The notes below the pieces were generated by a model that was not told where the DNA came from, made no database searches, and saw only the letters and a program-made list of their open reading frames with translations. From Bradyrhizobium sp. Tv2a-2 (lineage in GTDB: Bacteria; Pseudomonadota; Alphaproteobacteria; Rhizobiales; Xanthobacteraceae): DNA of 64,000 nt. Both the position numbers and the translations under genes were made by a program. The DNA is taken from NCBI RefSeq assembly GCF_000472425.1, contig NZ_AXAI01000006.1, forward strand, positions 347,644 through 411,643, given 5' to 3'. Below, one piece after another: positions 42,491 to 51,264 of this stretch (the stretch's first letter is position 1; the number at the start of each line of letters is the position of its first letter).

Positions 42491-43408
42491 ATGACAATCA
42501 GGTTTGACGGACGCGTCGCCATCGTGACCGGCGCGGGCAATGGTCTGGGGCGTGCGCATGCGCTGGGGCTCGCCAGCCGCGGCGCCAGGGTCGTGGTCAA
42601 CGATTTCGGCGGCGCGCGCGACGGCTCCGGCGGCTCGCTGACGCCGGCGCAAGCCGTGGTCGAGGAGATCAAGAAGGCCGGCGGCGAGGCGATCGCCGAC
42701 GGCGCCGACGTCTCCAATTACGAGCAGGTCAAGGCCATGGTCGAGCGGGCGACCAAGCAGTGGGGCGCCGTCGATCTGCTCTGCGCCAATGCCGGCATCC
42801 TGCGCGACAAATCGTTCGGCAAGATGGAGCCCGCCGATTTCGAGAAGGTTCTGGCCGTGCATCTCGTCGGCACCTTCTATTGCTGCAAGGCGGTGTGGGA
42901 CGGTATGCGCGAGCGCAATTACGGCCGTATCGTGCTGACCACCTCGTCCTCCGGCCTCTACGGCAATTTCGGCCAGGCCAATTACGGCGCAGCGAAGTCG
43001 GGCATGATTGGCCTGATGAACGTGCTGGCGGAAGAGGGCCGCAAATACAACGTTCGCGCCAATATCATCTCGCCGACGGCTGCGACCCGCATGACCGAGG
43101 AGCTGTTGCCGCCCCAGGCGCTGGGCTTGATGAAGCCGGAATCGATCACGCCGGCAGTGGAATTCCTGCTCAGCGAGGACGCCCCAACCCGCACCATCAT
43201 GGGCGCCGGGGCTGGGTCTTTCGCGCTAATCAAGATCATCGAAAGCGAAGGCATCAACCTGCCGGAAGCCGAGTGGACCCCGGACGCCGTCGCCGCGCAC
43301 TTCGCCGAGATTGCCGACATGTCCAAGGCCAAGGCGCTGGAAGGCGCCTTCCAGCAGACCCAGAAATATGTCGGCCAGGCCGCCGCGCGCGCGGGCGTGA
43401 AGCTGTAG
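42491..43408 (+). CDS. SDR 3-hydroxyacyl-CoA dehydrogenase (MFE-2-like)
   Basis: The 305-residue SDR has TGAGNGLGRAHALGLASRGA, the NDFGG motif found in the dehydrogenase part of peroxisomal multifunctional enzyme 2, CANAGILRDKSF and the catalytic YGAAK. It probably oxidises (R)-3-hydroxyacyl-CoA and would pair naturally with the MaoC hydratase just upstream, giving two steps of (R)-specific beta-oxidation. A C-terminal extension after residue 240 is usual for this group. The next gene starts 3 bp after its stop. Confidence 0.9.
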   Translation: MTIRFDGRVAIVTGAGNGLGRAHALGLASRGARVVVNDFGGARDGSGGSLTPAQAVVEEIKKAGGEAIADGADVSNYEQVKAMVERATKQWGAVDLLCANAGILRDKSFGKMEPADFEKVLAVHLVGTFYCCKAVWDGMRERNYGRIVLTTSSSGLYGNFGQANYGAAKSGMIGLMNVLAEEGRKYNVRANIISPTAATRMTEELLPPQALGLMKPESITPAVEFLLSEDAPTRTIMGAGAGSFALIKIIESEGINLPEAEWTPDAVAAHFAEIADMSKAKALEGAFQQTQKYVGQAAARAGVKL

Positions 43409-43411
43409 GTG

Positions 43412-44638
43412 ATGGACGCCGCCATCATCGGCGCCGGCCCCGCCGGGCTGATGGCGGCCGAGGTGCTCGCGCAGGGCGGCGCCAGTGTCACCGTGTTCGA
43501 CGCCATGCCGTCGGCCGGCCGCAAATTCCTGATGGCCGGCCGGGGTGGCCTCAATCTCACCCATAGCGAGCCGCTCCCGCAATTTCTCGCGCGCTACCGC
43601 GAGGCGACGTCTAGGCTCGACCCGGCGATCACGGCCTTTCCGCCCCAGTGCTTGCGCGAATGGAGCGAGGCGCTGGGGCAGCCAACCTTTGTCGGCACCA
43701 GCGGCCGCGTCTTTCCGCAGGCCTTCAAGGCATCGCCCTTGTTGCGTGCGTGGTTGCGTCGACTCAACGCCAGCGGCGTGCGGTTCGAATTCCGACACCG
43801 CTGGCAAGGCTGGGACGATGACGGGCGACTGATGTTTCGGGCACCGCAGGGAGAGCGCGTCGTCGAGGCACGCACGGTGGTGCTTGCGCTTGGCGGCGCA
43901 AGCTGGCCGCGGCTTGGCTCGGATGGCTTGTGGACCGAAACGCTCGCGGCCAGGGGCGTCTTCGTGTCGCCGCTGCGATCAGCCAATTGCGGCTTCACGG
44001 TCGCCTGGTCCGATGTCTTTCGCAGCCGTTTCGAAGGCCAGCCGTTGAAAGGCGCGGCCTGGTCGTTCGGCCCACAGACCATCCGCGGCGAAGCCATGGT
44101 GACCCGCAGCGGCCTTGAAGGCGGCGCGATCTATGCGCTGTCCGCGGACCTGCGCGAAGCCGTCGTAACATCGGGTGAGGCAATCCTGCACGTCGCCCTA
44201 CGGCCCGGTCTCGACGTGAAGCAGCTCGCCGCGCGGCTCTCGGCGCCACGCGGCAAGCAGTCGTTGTCGAATGTCCTGCGTAAAGCCGCGCAATTGTCGC
44301 CGGTCGGGGCTGGCCTGTTGCAGGAAGCCGCGATCGCGGCGGGCGCGTCGCTATCTTCGCTCTCGCCGGAAAGGCTGGCCACGCTGATCAACGCTGTACC
44401 GATCAAACTGACAGGCACGGCGCCGATCGCGCGCGCCATCTCAAGCGCAGGCGGAATCGTGTTCGACGAGCTTGATGCCGATTTCATGATCCGCCGCCTG
44501 CCGGGTGTTTTCGCGGCCGGCGAGATGCTGGACTGGGAGGCGCCGACCGGCGGCTATCTCTTGCAGGCGTGCTTTGCGACGGGTGTCGCGGCAGGAAGAG
44601 GCGCATTGCACTGGCTCGCGCAACACGCCGCATCCTGA
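43412..44638 (+). CDS. NAD(P)/FAD-dependent flavoprotein, TIGR03862/BaiN-like family
   Basis: The 408-residue protein has an N-terminal FAD site IGAGPAGLMAAEVLAQGG with the acidic end VFDAM, the family motif GRKFLMAGRGGLNLTHSEP and the C-terminal FAGEMLDWEAPTGGYLLQACFATG. These are typical of the HI0933/BaiN family of flavin oxidoreductases of poorly known function. The start is GTG 43409 or ATG 43412. It is co-directional with the SDR and convergent with an MFS gene 7 bp away. Confidence 0.9.
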   Translation: MDAAIIGAGPAGLMAAEVLAQGGASVTVFDAMPSAGRKFLMAGRGGLNLTHSEPLPQFLARYREATSRLDPAITAFPPQCLREWSEALGQPTFVGTSGRVFPQAFKASPLLRAWLRRLNASGVRFEFRHRWQGWDDDGRLMFRAPQGERVVEARTVVLALGGASWPRLGSDGLWTETLAARGVFVSPLRSANCGFTVAWSDVFRSRFEGQPLKGAAWSFGPQTIRGEAMVTRSGLEGGAIYALSADLREAVVTSGEAILHVALRPGLDVKQLAARLSAPRGKQSLSNVLRKAAQLSPVGAGLLQEAAIAAGASLSSLSPERLATLINAVPIKLTGTAPIARAISSAGGIVFDELDADFMIRRLPGVFAAGEMLDWEAPTGGYLLQACFATGVAAGRGALHWLAQHAAS

Positions 44639-44645
44639 AAGGCGT

Positions 44646-45896
44646 TCACGAAGTGCCGGTTCTGGTCGCGACATCCGTGATGAGACCGAGCAGGCCAAAG
44701 AAGGCGGCGACGGCGCAGACCGGGGTCCAGCCGCCATGCGTCCATGCGAAGGACGCCGCAGCCGCACCCACCGCGCCGCCAAGAAAGAACAGCGCGACGA
44801 ACAGGGCATTCAGGCGCCCGCGGGCTTCCGGTCGCAAGAGGTTGATTGCACGCCGGCCCAGCGTCTGGTCGGCGGTGATGCCGACATCGAGCAGGATCGC
44901 ACCGATGCCCATGGCCGTTAGTGCCGCAATGCGCGAGTCCGTAAACGGTGCCCACGCACACAGGCCGGCCGAGGCGACAATCAGCAGGTGCGCACCAACC
45001 AGCAGCAGCCGCGTCCAGCCGCGATCGCCCAACCGGCCCGCGAGCGAGGTGGCGGCCGCACCGGCAACGCCGATCAGCGCGAACAGCGCAATTCCCTTGG
45101 CGTCGAGCCCGAATGGTGCATCAGGCAGGCGTAGCGCCACAGCCGCCCAGAAGGCCGTGAACGACGCCATGACCAGGGCTGCAGTCCAGGCGCGAACGCG
45201 CAGCACCGGCTCTTCCCGCAGCAATTGCGGGAACGAGCGGAGCAGGGCGCCGTAGCTAGTCGTCATCGTCGGCTTGAGCGATGGCAGATGTCGGGCGAGC
45301 GCGCATGCAAGTGCGGCCATGAGCGCGGCGGAGACGAAATAATAGCCGCGCCAGCTCCAGGCATCGGCGATCAGGCTCGCGAGCGGCCGCGACAGCAGAA
45401 TGCCGACCATCAGTCCGCTCATGACCTCGCCGATCGCCTGTCCGCGCCGGGCCGGCGGCACCATGGACGCAACGAGCGGCACCATCATCTGGATGGCCGC
45501 GCAGGAAGCTCCGAGAATGAAGCTTGCGGCGAGGAGCAGGGACGGCGTTGGCGCGAGCGCGGTGCCGAGTGCGGCAACAATGGCGCAGGCCAGCGTGCGC
45601 AGGATCAGGCGTTTGTTCTCGAGGAGATCGACAAGCGGGACCAGAAGGAGCAGTCCGAACGCATAGCCGAGCAGAGTGAGCGTACTGATCAAGCCCGCCT
45701 GCCACGCGGTCATGGTCAGCGAGCGGCCCATCAGCCCGACCAGAATCTGCGGCGCGAACAGATTGGTGACGACGACGCCGGTCGTGATGGCGCCGAGCCA
45801 GATCAGCGAGCGCTCGGCAATCGGCTTGGCGGCTAAAAGATGGGTGGCTTCGGAGACGGTGGTTTCAGAGGTGGTGGTGGTTTCAGAGATGGTCAT
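44646..45896 (-). CDS. MFS transporter
   Basis: The 416-residue protein has twelve predicted helices, a Thr/Ser/Glu-rich N-terminus, TLLGYAFGLLLLVPLVDLLENKRLI (MFS motif A region) and VASMVPPARRGQAIGEVMSGLMVGILLSRPL, resembling drug/metabolite efflux proteins of the YnfM/AraJ type. ATG 45896 has GAGG at good spacing; ATG 45908 lies in a hairpin and lacks a site. It is divergent from a LysR gene, which probably controls it. The substrate is unknown. Confidence 0.9.
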   Translation of the reverse strand: MTISETTTTSETTVSEATHLLAAKPIAERSLIWLGAITTGVVVTNLFAPQILVGLMGRSLTMTAWQAGLISTLTLLGYAFGLLLLVPLVDLLENKRLILRTLACAIVAALGTALAPTPSLLLAASFILGASCAAIQMMVPLVASMVPPARRGQAIGEVMSGLMVGILLSRPLASLIADAWSWRGYYFVSAALMAALACALARHLPSLKPTMTTSYGALLRSFPQLLREEPVLRVRAWTAALVMASFTAFWAAVALRLPDAPFGLDAKGIALFALIGVAGAAATSLAGRLGDRGWTRLLLVGAHLLIVASAGLCAWAPFTDSRIAALTAMGIGAILLDVGITADQTLGRRAINLLRPEARGRLNALFVALFFLGGAVGAAAASFAWTHGGWTPVCAVAAFFGLLGLITDVATRTGTS

Positions 45897-45897
45897 C

Positions 45898-45924
45898 GGA
45901 CCTCGCATTGCATGTGCGAGGTCC
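45898..45924. promoter_or_regulatory. Perfect hairpin over the ribosome site of the MFS gene
   Basis: GGACCTCGCA (45898-45907) and TGCGAGGTCC (45915-45924) are perfect 10-bp arms with a 7-base loop, ending one base before the MFS start on the minus strand. The GAGG ribosome site lies in one arm, so in the mRNA it would be base-paired. The divergent LysR start is 65 bp away. Confidence 0.65.
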
Positions 45925-45988
45925 CTTTAAGCCGGCGGGATAATATGCTACAATTCAAATAAGATGATAAACAATATGCGGCATTGTT

Positions 45989-46891
45989 ATGAATACGCAT
46001 GACCTCGTGGCGTTCGTCGCCATGGTCGAGACCGGATCGATCGTCGCCGCTTCCGCGCGGCTGAACCTGACGCAGCCGGGCGTAACGCGGCGGATCCAGA
46101 ATCTCGAGGAGATGCTGGGCGCGCAGCTGCTGGACCGGCTGTCGAAGCCGCTCAAGCCGACAGCGGCGGGATATGAGGCCTACGAGCACGGCCGGCGCGT
46201 GCTGCGCATGCTCGACGATCTCAAGTCAGGTGTCGCCAACGATGGCGTGGTGCGCGGCGAGTTCCGGCTCGGCCTCACGCCGTTTTTGTCCGAGATGGGC
46301 TTGTCCGGACCGCTCGACCGCGTACGCGCCGAATTTCCCGCGCTCGCCGTGCGGGTCGTATCGGGTTGGTCGCCGCATCAGGTCGAACGGGTCTGTCGCA
46401 ATGAGCTGGACGCGGCCGCGGTTTGCCTGCCAGATGGGGCGACCCCGCCGGTCGATCTCGTCACCGACGATCTTGGTGCACAACCGGTCGTCTTTGTCGT
46501 CGCGCGCAACATGAAGATCGCGAAGTCCGTCGACCTGGAATGTCTGTCGCGGATGTCGTGGGTGATCAACCAGGATGGTTGCGGGTTTCGAGATGTGCTG
46601 AAGCGACGCTTCGATGCGGCGCATCTTCCATTCAGTATCGCGGTGGAGGCGCTGGACAGCGAGCTTCGCCTGTCGCTGGTGGCGCGTGGCGTCGGCATCG
46701 GCTTGGTGACGCCGGTCGGGTTGAAGCGCAGCGCGTGGCGCAGCAAGCTCAAGCTTGTCAAGGTCGAGAATTTCGATCCAGCAGTTCGTGCCTGGATGGT
46801 GCACCGTCCACCCGCCGGGCGTTTGGCGCGCCCGATCAAGACATTCCGCGATGCGCTGGACGATGAATTGCAGGCGCTGACGCGCCTCTAA
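45989..46891 (+). CDS. LysR family transcriptional regulator
   Basis: The 300-residue protein begins NTHDLVAFVAMVETGSIVAAS and has the winged helix-turn-helix SARLNLTQPGVTRRIQNLEEML (about 20-42), then the usual effector domain. It is divergent from the MFS gene, with an AT-rich promoter stretch (GATAATATGCTACAATTC) in the 92-bp gap. The hairpin in the MFS leader may be part of its regulatory region. The ligand is unknown. Confidence 0.92.
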   Translation: MNTHDLVAFVAMVETGSIVAASARLNLTQPGVTRRIQNLEEMLGAQLLDRLSKPLKPTAAGYEAYEHGRRVLRMLDDLKSGVANDGVVRGEFRLGLTPFLSEMGLSGPLDRVRAEFPALAVRVVSGWSPHQVERVCRNELDAAAVCLPDGATPPVDLVTDDLGAQPVVFVVARNMKIAKSVDLECLSRMSWVINQDGCGFRDVLKRRFDAAHLPFSIAVEALDSELRLSLVARGVGIGLVTPVGLKRSAWRSKLKLVKVENFDPAVRAWMVHRPPAGRLARPIKTFRDALDDELQALTRL

Positions 46892-47181
46892 AGGTGGGGC
46901 GACGGTAGGGCCGGGTCGAGCGATTTTTCCGCCGTAGCTCAAGGGCCTTTGCTTCGGAGAATGGCCCATTAGCGGACAATGCCGATAGTTCAGAAATACT
47001 GTCACACGCCGCGGCATCGGATGCCATTTCGCGACGAGTAAATTCATGCTGTAATCATGTCGTTCGTCAGCAAAGGTCGGCGCGAGTCCTGTGCTTTGGA
47101 GAGGACAATGCGACGAAGCAATTTCCAGCAAAAGGGTTATCGATCGTCATCCGTCGCTAAGCCGATGAGGGAGATGCGACT
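46892..47181. other. Intergenic region upstream of the P460-family gene
   Basis: These 290 bp hold no supported gene. The GAGGGAGATGCGACT just before 47182 is the ribosome site of the P460-family gene. No clear operator or terminator was found. Confidence 0.5.
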
Positions 47182-47739
47182 ATGAAAAAAAGTACGCTGA
47201 TCAGTCTCAGCATTTCGGCGTCGACCGCCGTTTGGGCGGCTGGTATCGCGATTTCCGCGCAGGACAAGTACGCCGTGCAGGTGCCGAACGGGCTCGCGTT
47301 CTCCGAGTTCAGGGGATACGAGGACTGGGCGGTGATCGCGATCAGCGAGAACGGTGGGAAGATTGCCGTGATCGTGGGGAATCCGGCAATGATCGATGCT
47401 TACAGGGAAGGTGTGCCGGCCAATGGCCAGCCTTTCCCGAACGGCGCCAAGATGGCGAAAATTCACTGGAACCCGAAAAAGCAAGAGGCGTATCCAGGTG
47501 AGCCAACAGTGCCAGGCACCCAGCACGACGTCGATTTCATGGTGAAGGACAGCAAGCGGTTCGCGGACAGCGGCGGATGGGGATGGGGTGCGTTCGAATA
47601 TGATGCGGCGTCCGATGCGTTCAAGCCCGCCACGACGGCGGACGAACCGCCGCAGGAAAACGACGCGAAGTGCGGGTTCGCGTGCCACACGGTGGTGCAG
47701 AACCGCGACTACGTATTCACGGAGTACGGAAAGAGGTGA
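47182..47739 (+). CDS. Cytochrome P460 family protein with CX3CH haem motif
   Basis: The 185-residue protein has an N-terminal signal (1-26, ending ISAQ), then the P460 fold markers FSEFRGYEDWAVIAIS, FPNGAKMAKIHW and GGWGWGAFEYD. Near the C-terminus C164-GFA-C168-H169 is the haem site, with three rather than two residues between the cysteines, followed by VVQNRDYVFTEYGKR. Cytochromes P460 oxidise hydroxylamine in nitrifiers, where a Lys is cross-linked to the haem; K90 or K93 could play that part here. It would act in the periplasm. The function in this organism is open. Confidence 0.88.
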   Translation: MKKSTLISLSISASTAVWAAGIAISAQDKYAVQVPNGLAFSEFRGYEDWAVIAISENGGKIAVIVGNPAMIDAYREGVPANGQPFPNGAKMAKIHWNPKKQEAYPGEPTVPGTQHDVDFMVKDSKRFADSGGWGWGAFEYDAASDAFKPATTADEPPQENDAKCGFACHTVVQNRDYVFTEYGKR

Positions 47740-47815
47740 GTGTCGGATTCGGGCGGCTGACTGATTGGTGCGAACCGGTGCTCGTTCCGGATTTGAGATC
47801 GAAGTTGCACCGCAG

Positions 47816-47838
47816 GCGGCGGCCATCTGAGCCGCCGC
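47816..47838. terminator. Hairpin between the convergent P460-family and SDR genes
   Basis: GCGGCGGC and GCCGCCGC form a perfect 8-bp stem with a 7-base loop. Position between two convergent stops suggests a two-way terminator, although no T-tract is present. Confidence 0.45.
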
Positions 47839-47855
47839 TGTGTTGCACCGAGAGA

Positions 47856-48602
47856 TCAAAACTGTGACATGCCGCCGTCGGCGACCAGCTCCGATCCCGT
47901 CATGAAGGACGAATCGTCGCTCGCGAGGAACAGGGCGGCCCTGGCGATTTCCCCGGCCTCGCCGAAACGATGCAGTGGGACCTGATCTTCGATCGCCGAG
48001 GCTGCTTGGTTTAGCTGCGTCTCGGAGAGCCCGAGCTTGCCGTGAAACGGAGTACTGATCGGGCCGGGACTCACGGCATTCACGCGAATGCCACGGGGCG
48101 CAAGCTCTGCACCCAATGACCGCACCAGCGAACGCACTGCTGCTTTTGTGGCCGACAAAATGGAAAGGCCGGGTGCACCGACTTCGTTCAGGAACGAAGT
48201 CGTCACGACAATGCTTCCGCCTTTGGCCAACAGGGGAGCGGTCTTCTGGACCGTGAAGAAGACGCCCTTGAAGTTCACACCGAATTGCGCGTCGATCTGA
48301 TCTTCCGTGACAGCTTCCAGCGGGGCCGCAAGGCCCATGCCGGCGTTTGCGAACAGCACATCGATATGGCGGAACTTTTGGCGAATTTGTTCGACGATGC
48401 TCTCGATATCAGCAGGCTTGCTCACGTCGCCGCGGAGCAAGGTGACGCTGTCCCCGAGTTCGCTTGCTGCCGCTTGCAGCCGGGCAGGATTTTGCCCGAT
48501 GATGATGACCGTAGCGCCTTCGTCTCGGAACAACTTCGCAGCTTCTAGCCCGATACCAGAGGTTCCGCCGGTAACGACGACGATTTTGCTCGACAGTTTC
48601 AT
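47856..48602 (-). CDS. SDR family oxidoreductase
   Basis: The 248-residue classical SDR has VVVTGGTSGIGLEAAKLF at about 7-24, FANAGMG, and the active site TTSFLNEVGAPGLSILSATKAA. The Tyr of the usual YxxxK is not seen: the sequence at that place reads LSATK, so the catalytic Tyr appears changed to Leu or shifted. It ends DGGMSQF. It is divergent from a LysR gene 135 bp away, a common layout for SDRs of this group. The substrate is unknown. Confidence 0.88.
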   Translation of the reverse strand: MKLSSKIVVVTGGTSGIGLEAAKLFRDEGATVIIIGQNPARLQAAASELGDSVTLLRGDVSKPADIESIVEQIRQKFRHIDVLFANAGMGLAAPLEAVTEDQIDAQFGVNFKGVFFTVQKTAPLLAKGGSIVVTTSFLNEVGAPGLSILSATKAAVRSLVRSLGAELAPRGIRVNAVSPGPISTPFHGKLGLSETQLNQAASAIEDQVPLHRFGEAGEIARAALFLASDDSSFMTGSELVADGGMSQF

Positions 48603-48737
48603 GATCTTCTCCAGGTCCAGGGGTTCGGGTTGGTAACCGGAGCGCGCGATCCGTAGGCAGCACCATGATCGTTGACCTTGAGCGCCACAACAGAGATGAT
48701 CTGTGCCGGCGGCATAGAAAAATTTGTGCGGAAATCT

Positions 48738-49664
48738 ATGAGAGCGCCCAATCACTTAAACGCGCTTCGGGCATTCGAGGCGGCGGCCCGCCACCTCAGT
48801 TATGTCGCGGCCGCGGACGAGCTCAAGGTCACACCCGCCGCGGTGGGAAGCCTGGTTCGCACCCTGGAGGCCGTCGTTGGAGTCGAGCTTTTCCATCGCT
48901 CGCAGGCGGGCCCCGCACGACTGGAGTTGACTGAGGCAGCACAGGCGGTGCTGCCGGAGCTTCAGGCTGGTTTCGATCATCTGACTGTTGCCTTCGAGCG
49001 CTTGAAAGCGTCGCGCGGGCAAATCACCATCAGCCTCACAGTGCCCCCGGCCTTTGCCGACAAATGGTTGTTGCCCCGCGTCGAGCGCTTTGCGACCCAT
49101 CATCCGTTATACGATCTGCGCATCGATACCAGCGGTCGGCTTGTTGACTTTGCTGCCGAGAGAATGGACGTCGGCATTCGCTACGGTGATGGTCGCTGGC
49201 CGGGGCTGAAGTCCGTCTTCCTGTTGCGCGATGCGTTTTTTCCGGTGTGCAGTCCGGCGTTGTTCGAGGGGACGCACCCGCTGCGACGTCCGGAGGACCT
49301 AAAGCACCACACTCTCATTCATGACCGTTCGATGGCGTTTGAAAGCGCATTCCCGACCTGGCGAACCTGGCTGCAGGCAGCGGGCTTTCCGGACATCAAC
49401 TGCGAGCGTGGACTACAAATCAACGACTCGGCGGCGGCCTACCAAGCGGCGATCAACGGAAGTGGTGTCGCCTTGGGTCGAACCACGTTAGTGGCCAGAG
49501 ATTTAGCGGCGGGACGTCTCGTTCGGCCTTTCGGCGAGGCGTTGCGCTGCGAGCTTGCCTACTATCTTATCCACCGGCCGAAAGCCGATGACGATCCCGG
49601 CATTGCGGCGTTCAAGAATTGGGTCTACACGGAAGCAAAGGCAGATGCGGCGAACGTCGGCTAA
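48738..49664 (+). CDS. LysR family transcriptional regulator, GcvA-like
   Basis: The 308-residue protein starts RAPNHLNALRAFEAAARHLSY, the hallmark of the GcvA/AmpR subgroup. The helix-turn-helix reads VAAADELKVTPAAVGSLVRTLE and the effector domain has RMDVGIRYGDGRWPG. ATG 48738 is chosen because the homologous block begins there; the frame is open to an upstream TTG. It is divergent from the SDR gene. Its stop codon overlaps the start of a 99-bp double-hairpin repeat. Confidence 0.9.
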   Translation: MRAPNHLNALRAFEAAARHLSYVAAADELKVTPAAVGSLVRTLEAVVGVELFHRSQAGPARLELTEAAQAVLPELQAGFDHLTVAFERLKASRGQITISLTVPPAFADKWLLPRVERFATHHPLYDLRIDTSGRLVDFAAERMDVGIRYGDGRWPGLKSVFLLRDAFFPVCSPALFEGTHPLRRPEDLKHHTLIHDRSMAFESAFPTWRTWLQAAGFPDINCERGLQINDSAAAYQAAINGSGVALGRTTLVARDLAAGRLVRPFGEALRCELAYYLIHRPKADDDPGIAAFKNWVYTEAKADAANVG

Positions 49665-49761
49665 ATCGCGATGAGATTTGGTTGAATCGACATCGCGCTT
49701 TAGGTCTTTGATTGAGCATGATCTTTTCGGAAAACCGCTACACACTTTTCCGGATCATGCC
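49663..49761. repeat. 99-bp double-hairpin intergenic repeat, copy 2
   Basis: It differs from copy 1 (34286-34384) at three positions, two of which break pairs in the first stem (AAATCGCG for AAAGCGCG and ACATCG for TCATCG). It begins in the lysR stop codon and lies between convergent lysR and MFS genes, as copy 1 also lies between convergent genes. Confidence 0.9.
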
Positions 49762-49845
49762 TTAATGGCCCCCGGTGCGAAGCCAGCGCGTGCGCCGGCA
49801 TGGATGCCTATGTCAACGCGCCAGCGCGGCCGCGTCCAGATCTTT

Positions 49846-51105
49846 TCAACGCGCATTCGCCGGCGCGTGCACCGGCCAGAGATCGGCGCGCCAATGCAGC
49901 GCGATCGCCATCATCGCGATGAGCCCTGCGGCCGCATAGAGTGTGCCGGTCGCGGAATAGCCGATCAGATCGATCAGGCTGCCCGCCGCGAGCAAGCCGA
50001 GCGGCAGGCCGTAGATCACCATCATGCGCACCCCCATCACCCGGCCACGCAAATGCGCACTCGCCGTGCGCATCAGGATCACGGCAGCCGAAATCATCGA
50101 CATGCTCTGCGCGATGCCGGCAAGCACGAGGCAGGCCATCGCCACCGGCATTGTCCTGAGTTCCACGAACACCAGCAGCATCGCGTACCAGGCGAGCGTC
50201 GCGCCGATCAGAAGCCGCGCGATGCGCACGCCGGCGGAGAGACTGAGCGTGATCGAACCGATCAGCGAGCCCACCGCGAAGCTCGCCGATAGATAGCCGA
50301 GACCGGTCTGGTCGGTATGAAAGATGTCGCGCGCGACGTAAGGCAGCAATCCGTTCGTAAAGGGAAATGCGGTGAGATTGGCCAGAAATGCAACGCACAG
50401 CGCCGCTCGCATTCCCGGACCATTCCAAGCGTGGACAATGCCCTCCCTGAGGTCCCGAAGCAGGGTCGGGCCGAGCCGGTCTTTCCGGTGTTCAGCAGCG
50501 CCGTGAGATTTGACGGGACGGGTCATGCAGAGCATCAGGACGGCAGCCGTGAGATAGAGACAGGCGATCGCCACATACACAAACCCGATGCCAAGCACGG
50601 CGAACAGTCCGGCGCCCGTCAACGCGCCGGCGATGCGCGCGCTGTCCTGCGTCGTGCGCGCCAGGCTGATGGCTCCGACCAGTTGCTCTGATGGCATGAT
50701 GTCCGCGAGCAGCGCGCCGCGCACACCGAGATCGGAGGGGCGGATCAGGCCCATGATCGCGACGATGATCATGATATTGAGCGGCGCCAGATGGCCGCTC
50801 AGGGCCAGCGCCATGATGGTTGCAGAGAGCGCCGTATAGGCAAAGCGCATCGCGGCCAGCAGGTCCCGGTGGCCTATGCGATCGCCGACCATGCCGAAGA
50901 CAGGCGCGATCAGCGTTCCCACATATTGCAACGATGCGAGCACGGTCAGCAGCAGCACTGAGCCGGTTTCGACCATGATGAACCAGCCGAGCACGAGTGT
51001 CTCGACCTCAAATGCCCATGAGGTGAGGAGATCGGATGGCCATTGAAAGCGATAGTTGCGGATGCGAAATGGCGCCAGCGCAGAGCTCCGCGCAGCTTCG
51101 CTCAA
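49846..51105 (-). CDS. MFS transporter
   Basis: The 419-residue protein has about twelve helices; FRIRNYRFQWPSDLLTSWAFEVETLVLGWF is typical of the EntS/DHA3-like group of MFS exporters, with GMVGDRIGHRDLL as motif A. The start is TTG 51105 without a clear ribosome site; no in-frame ATG lies near, so the exact start is uncertain. A sigma-70-like promoter is visible upstream. The D-amino-acid lyase gene upstream runs the same way. The cargo is unknown. Confidence 0.87.
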   Translation of the reverse strand: MSEAARSSALAPFRIRNYRFQWPSDLLTSWAFEVETLVLGWFIMVETGSVLLLTVLASLQYVGTLIAPVFGMVGDRIGHRDLLAAMRFAYTALSATIMALALSGHLAPLNIMIIVAIMGLIRPSDLGVRGALLADIMPSEQLVGAISLARTTQDSARIAGALTGAGLFAVLGIGFVYVAIACLYLTAAVLMLCMTRPVKSHGAAEHRKDRLGPTLLRDLREGIVHAWNGPGMRAALCVAFLANLTAFPFTNGLLPYVARDIFHTDQTGLGYLSASFAVGSLIGSITLSLSAGVRIARLLIGATLAWYAMLLVFVELRTMPVAMACLVLAGIAQSMSMISAAVILMRTASAHLRGRVMGVRMMVIYGLPLGLLAAGSLIDLIGYSATGTLYAAAGLIAMMAIALHWRADLWPVHAPANAR

Positions 51106-51178
51106 GACGCGATGACGCGTGTCACTTGCGTTCCCTGCCTTTTTTCTCGGTTCTTTGGCGAACCTTCTTTATTCGTGT

Positions 51179-51206
51179 AGCGTAGCGCTGGCGCAGCCCG
51201 TGTCAA
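51179..51206 (-). promoter_or_regulatory. Sigma-70-like promoter for the MFS gene
   Basis: On the minus strand TTGACA (51201-51206) and TACGCT (51179-51184) are spaced by 16 bp, about 75 bp before the MFS start. The -35 is perfect and the -10 is weak. Confidence 0.4.
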
Positions 51207-51264
51207 CCTGCACAGCCGCATGCGCTGCATGATACGGACACACCGATATCTGAGTCCCGGTTCG

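Noticed and set aside
46892..47181. Possible tRNA or small RNA in the gap before the P460-family gene
   Set aside because: No cloverleaf, T-loop GGTTCRA or terminator could be drawn.
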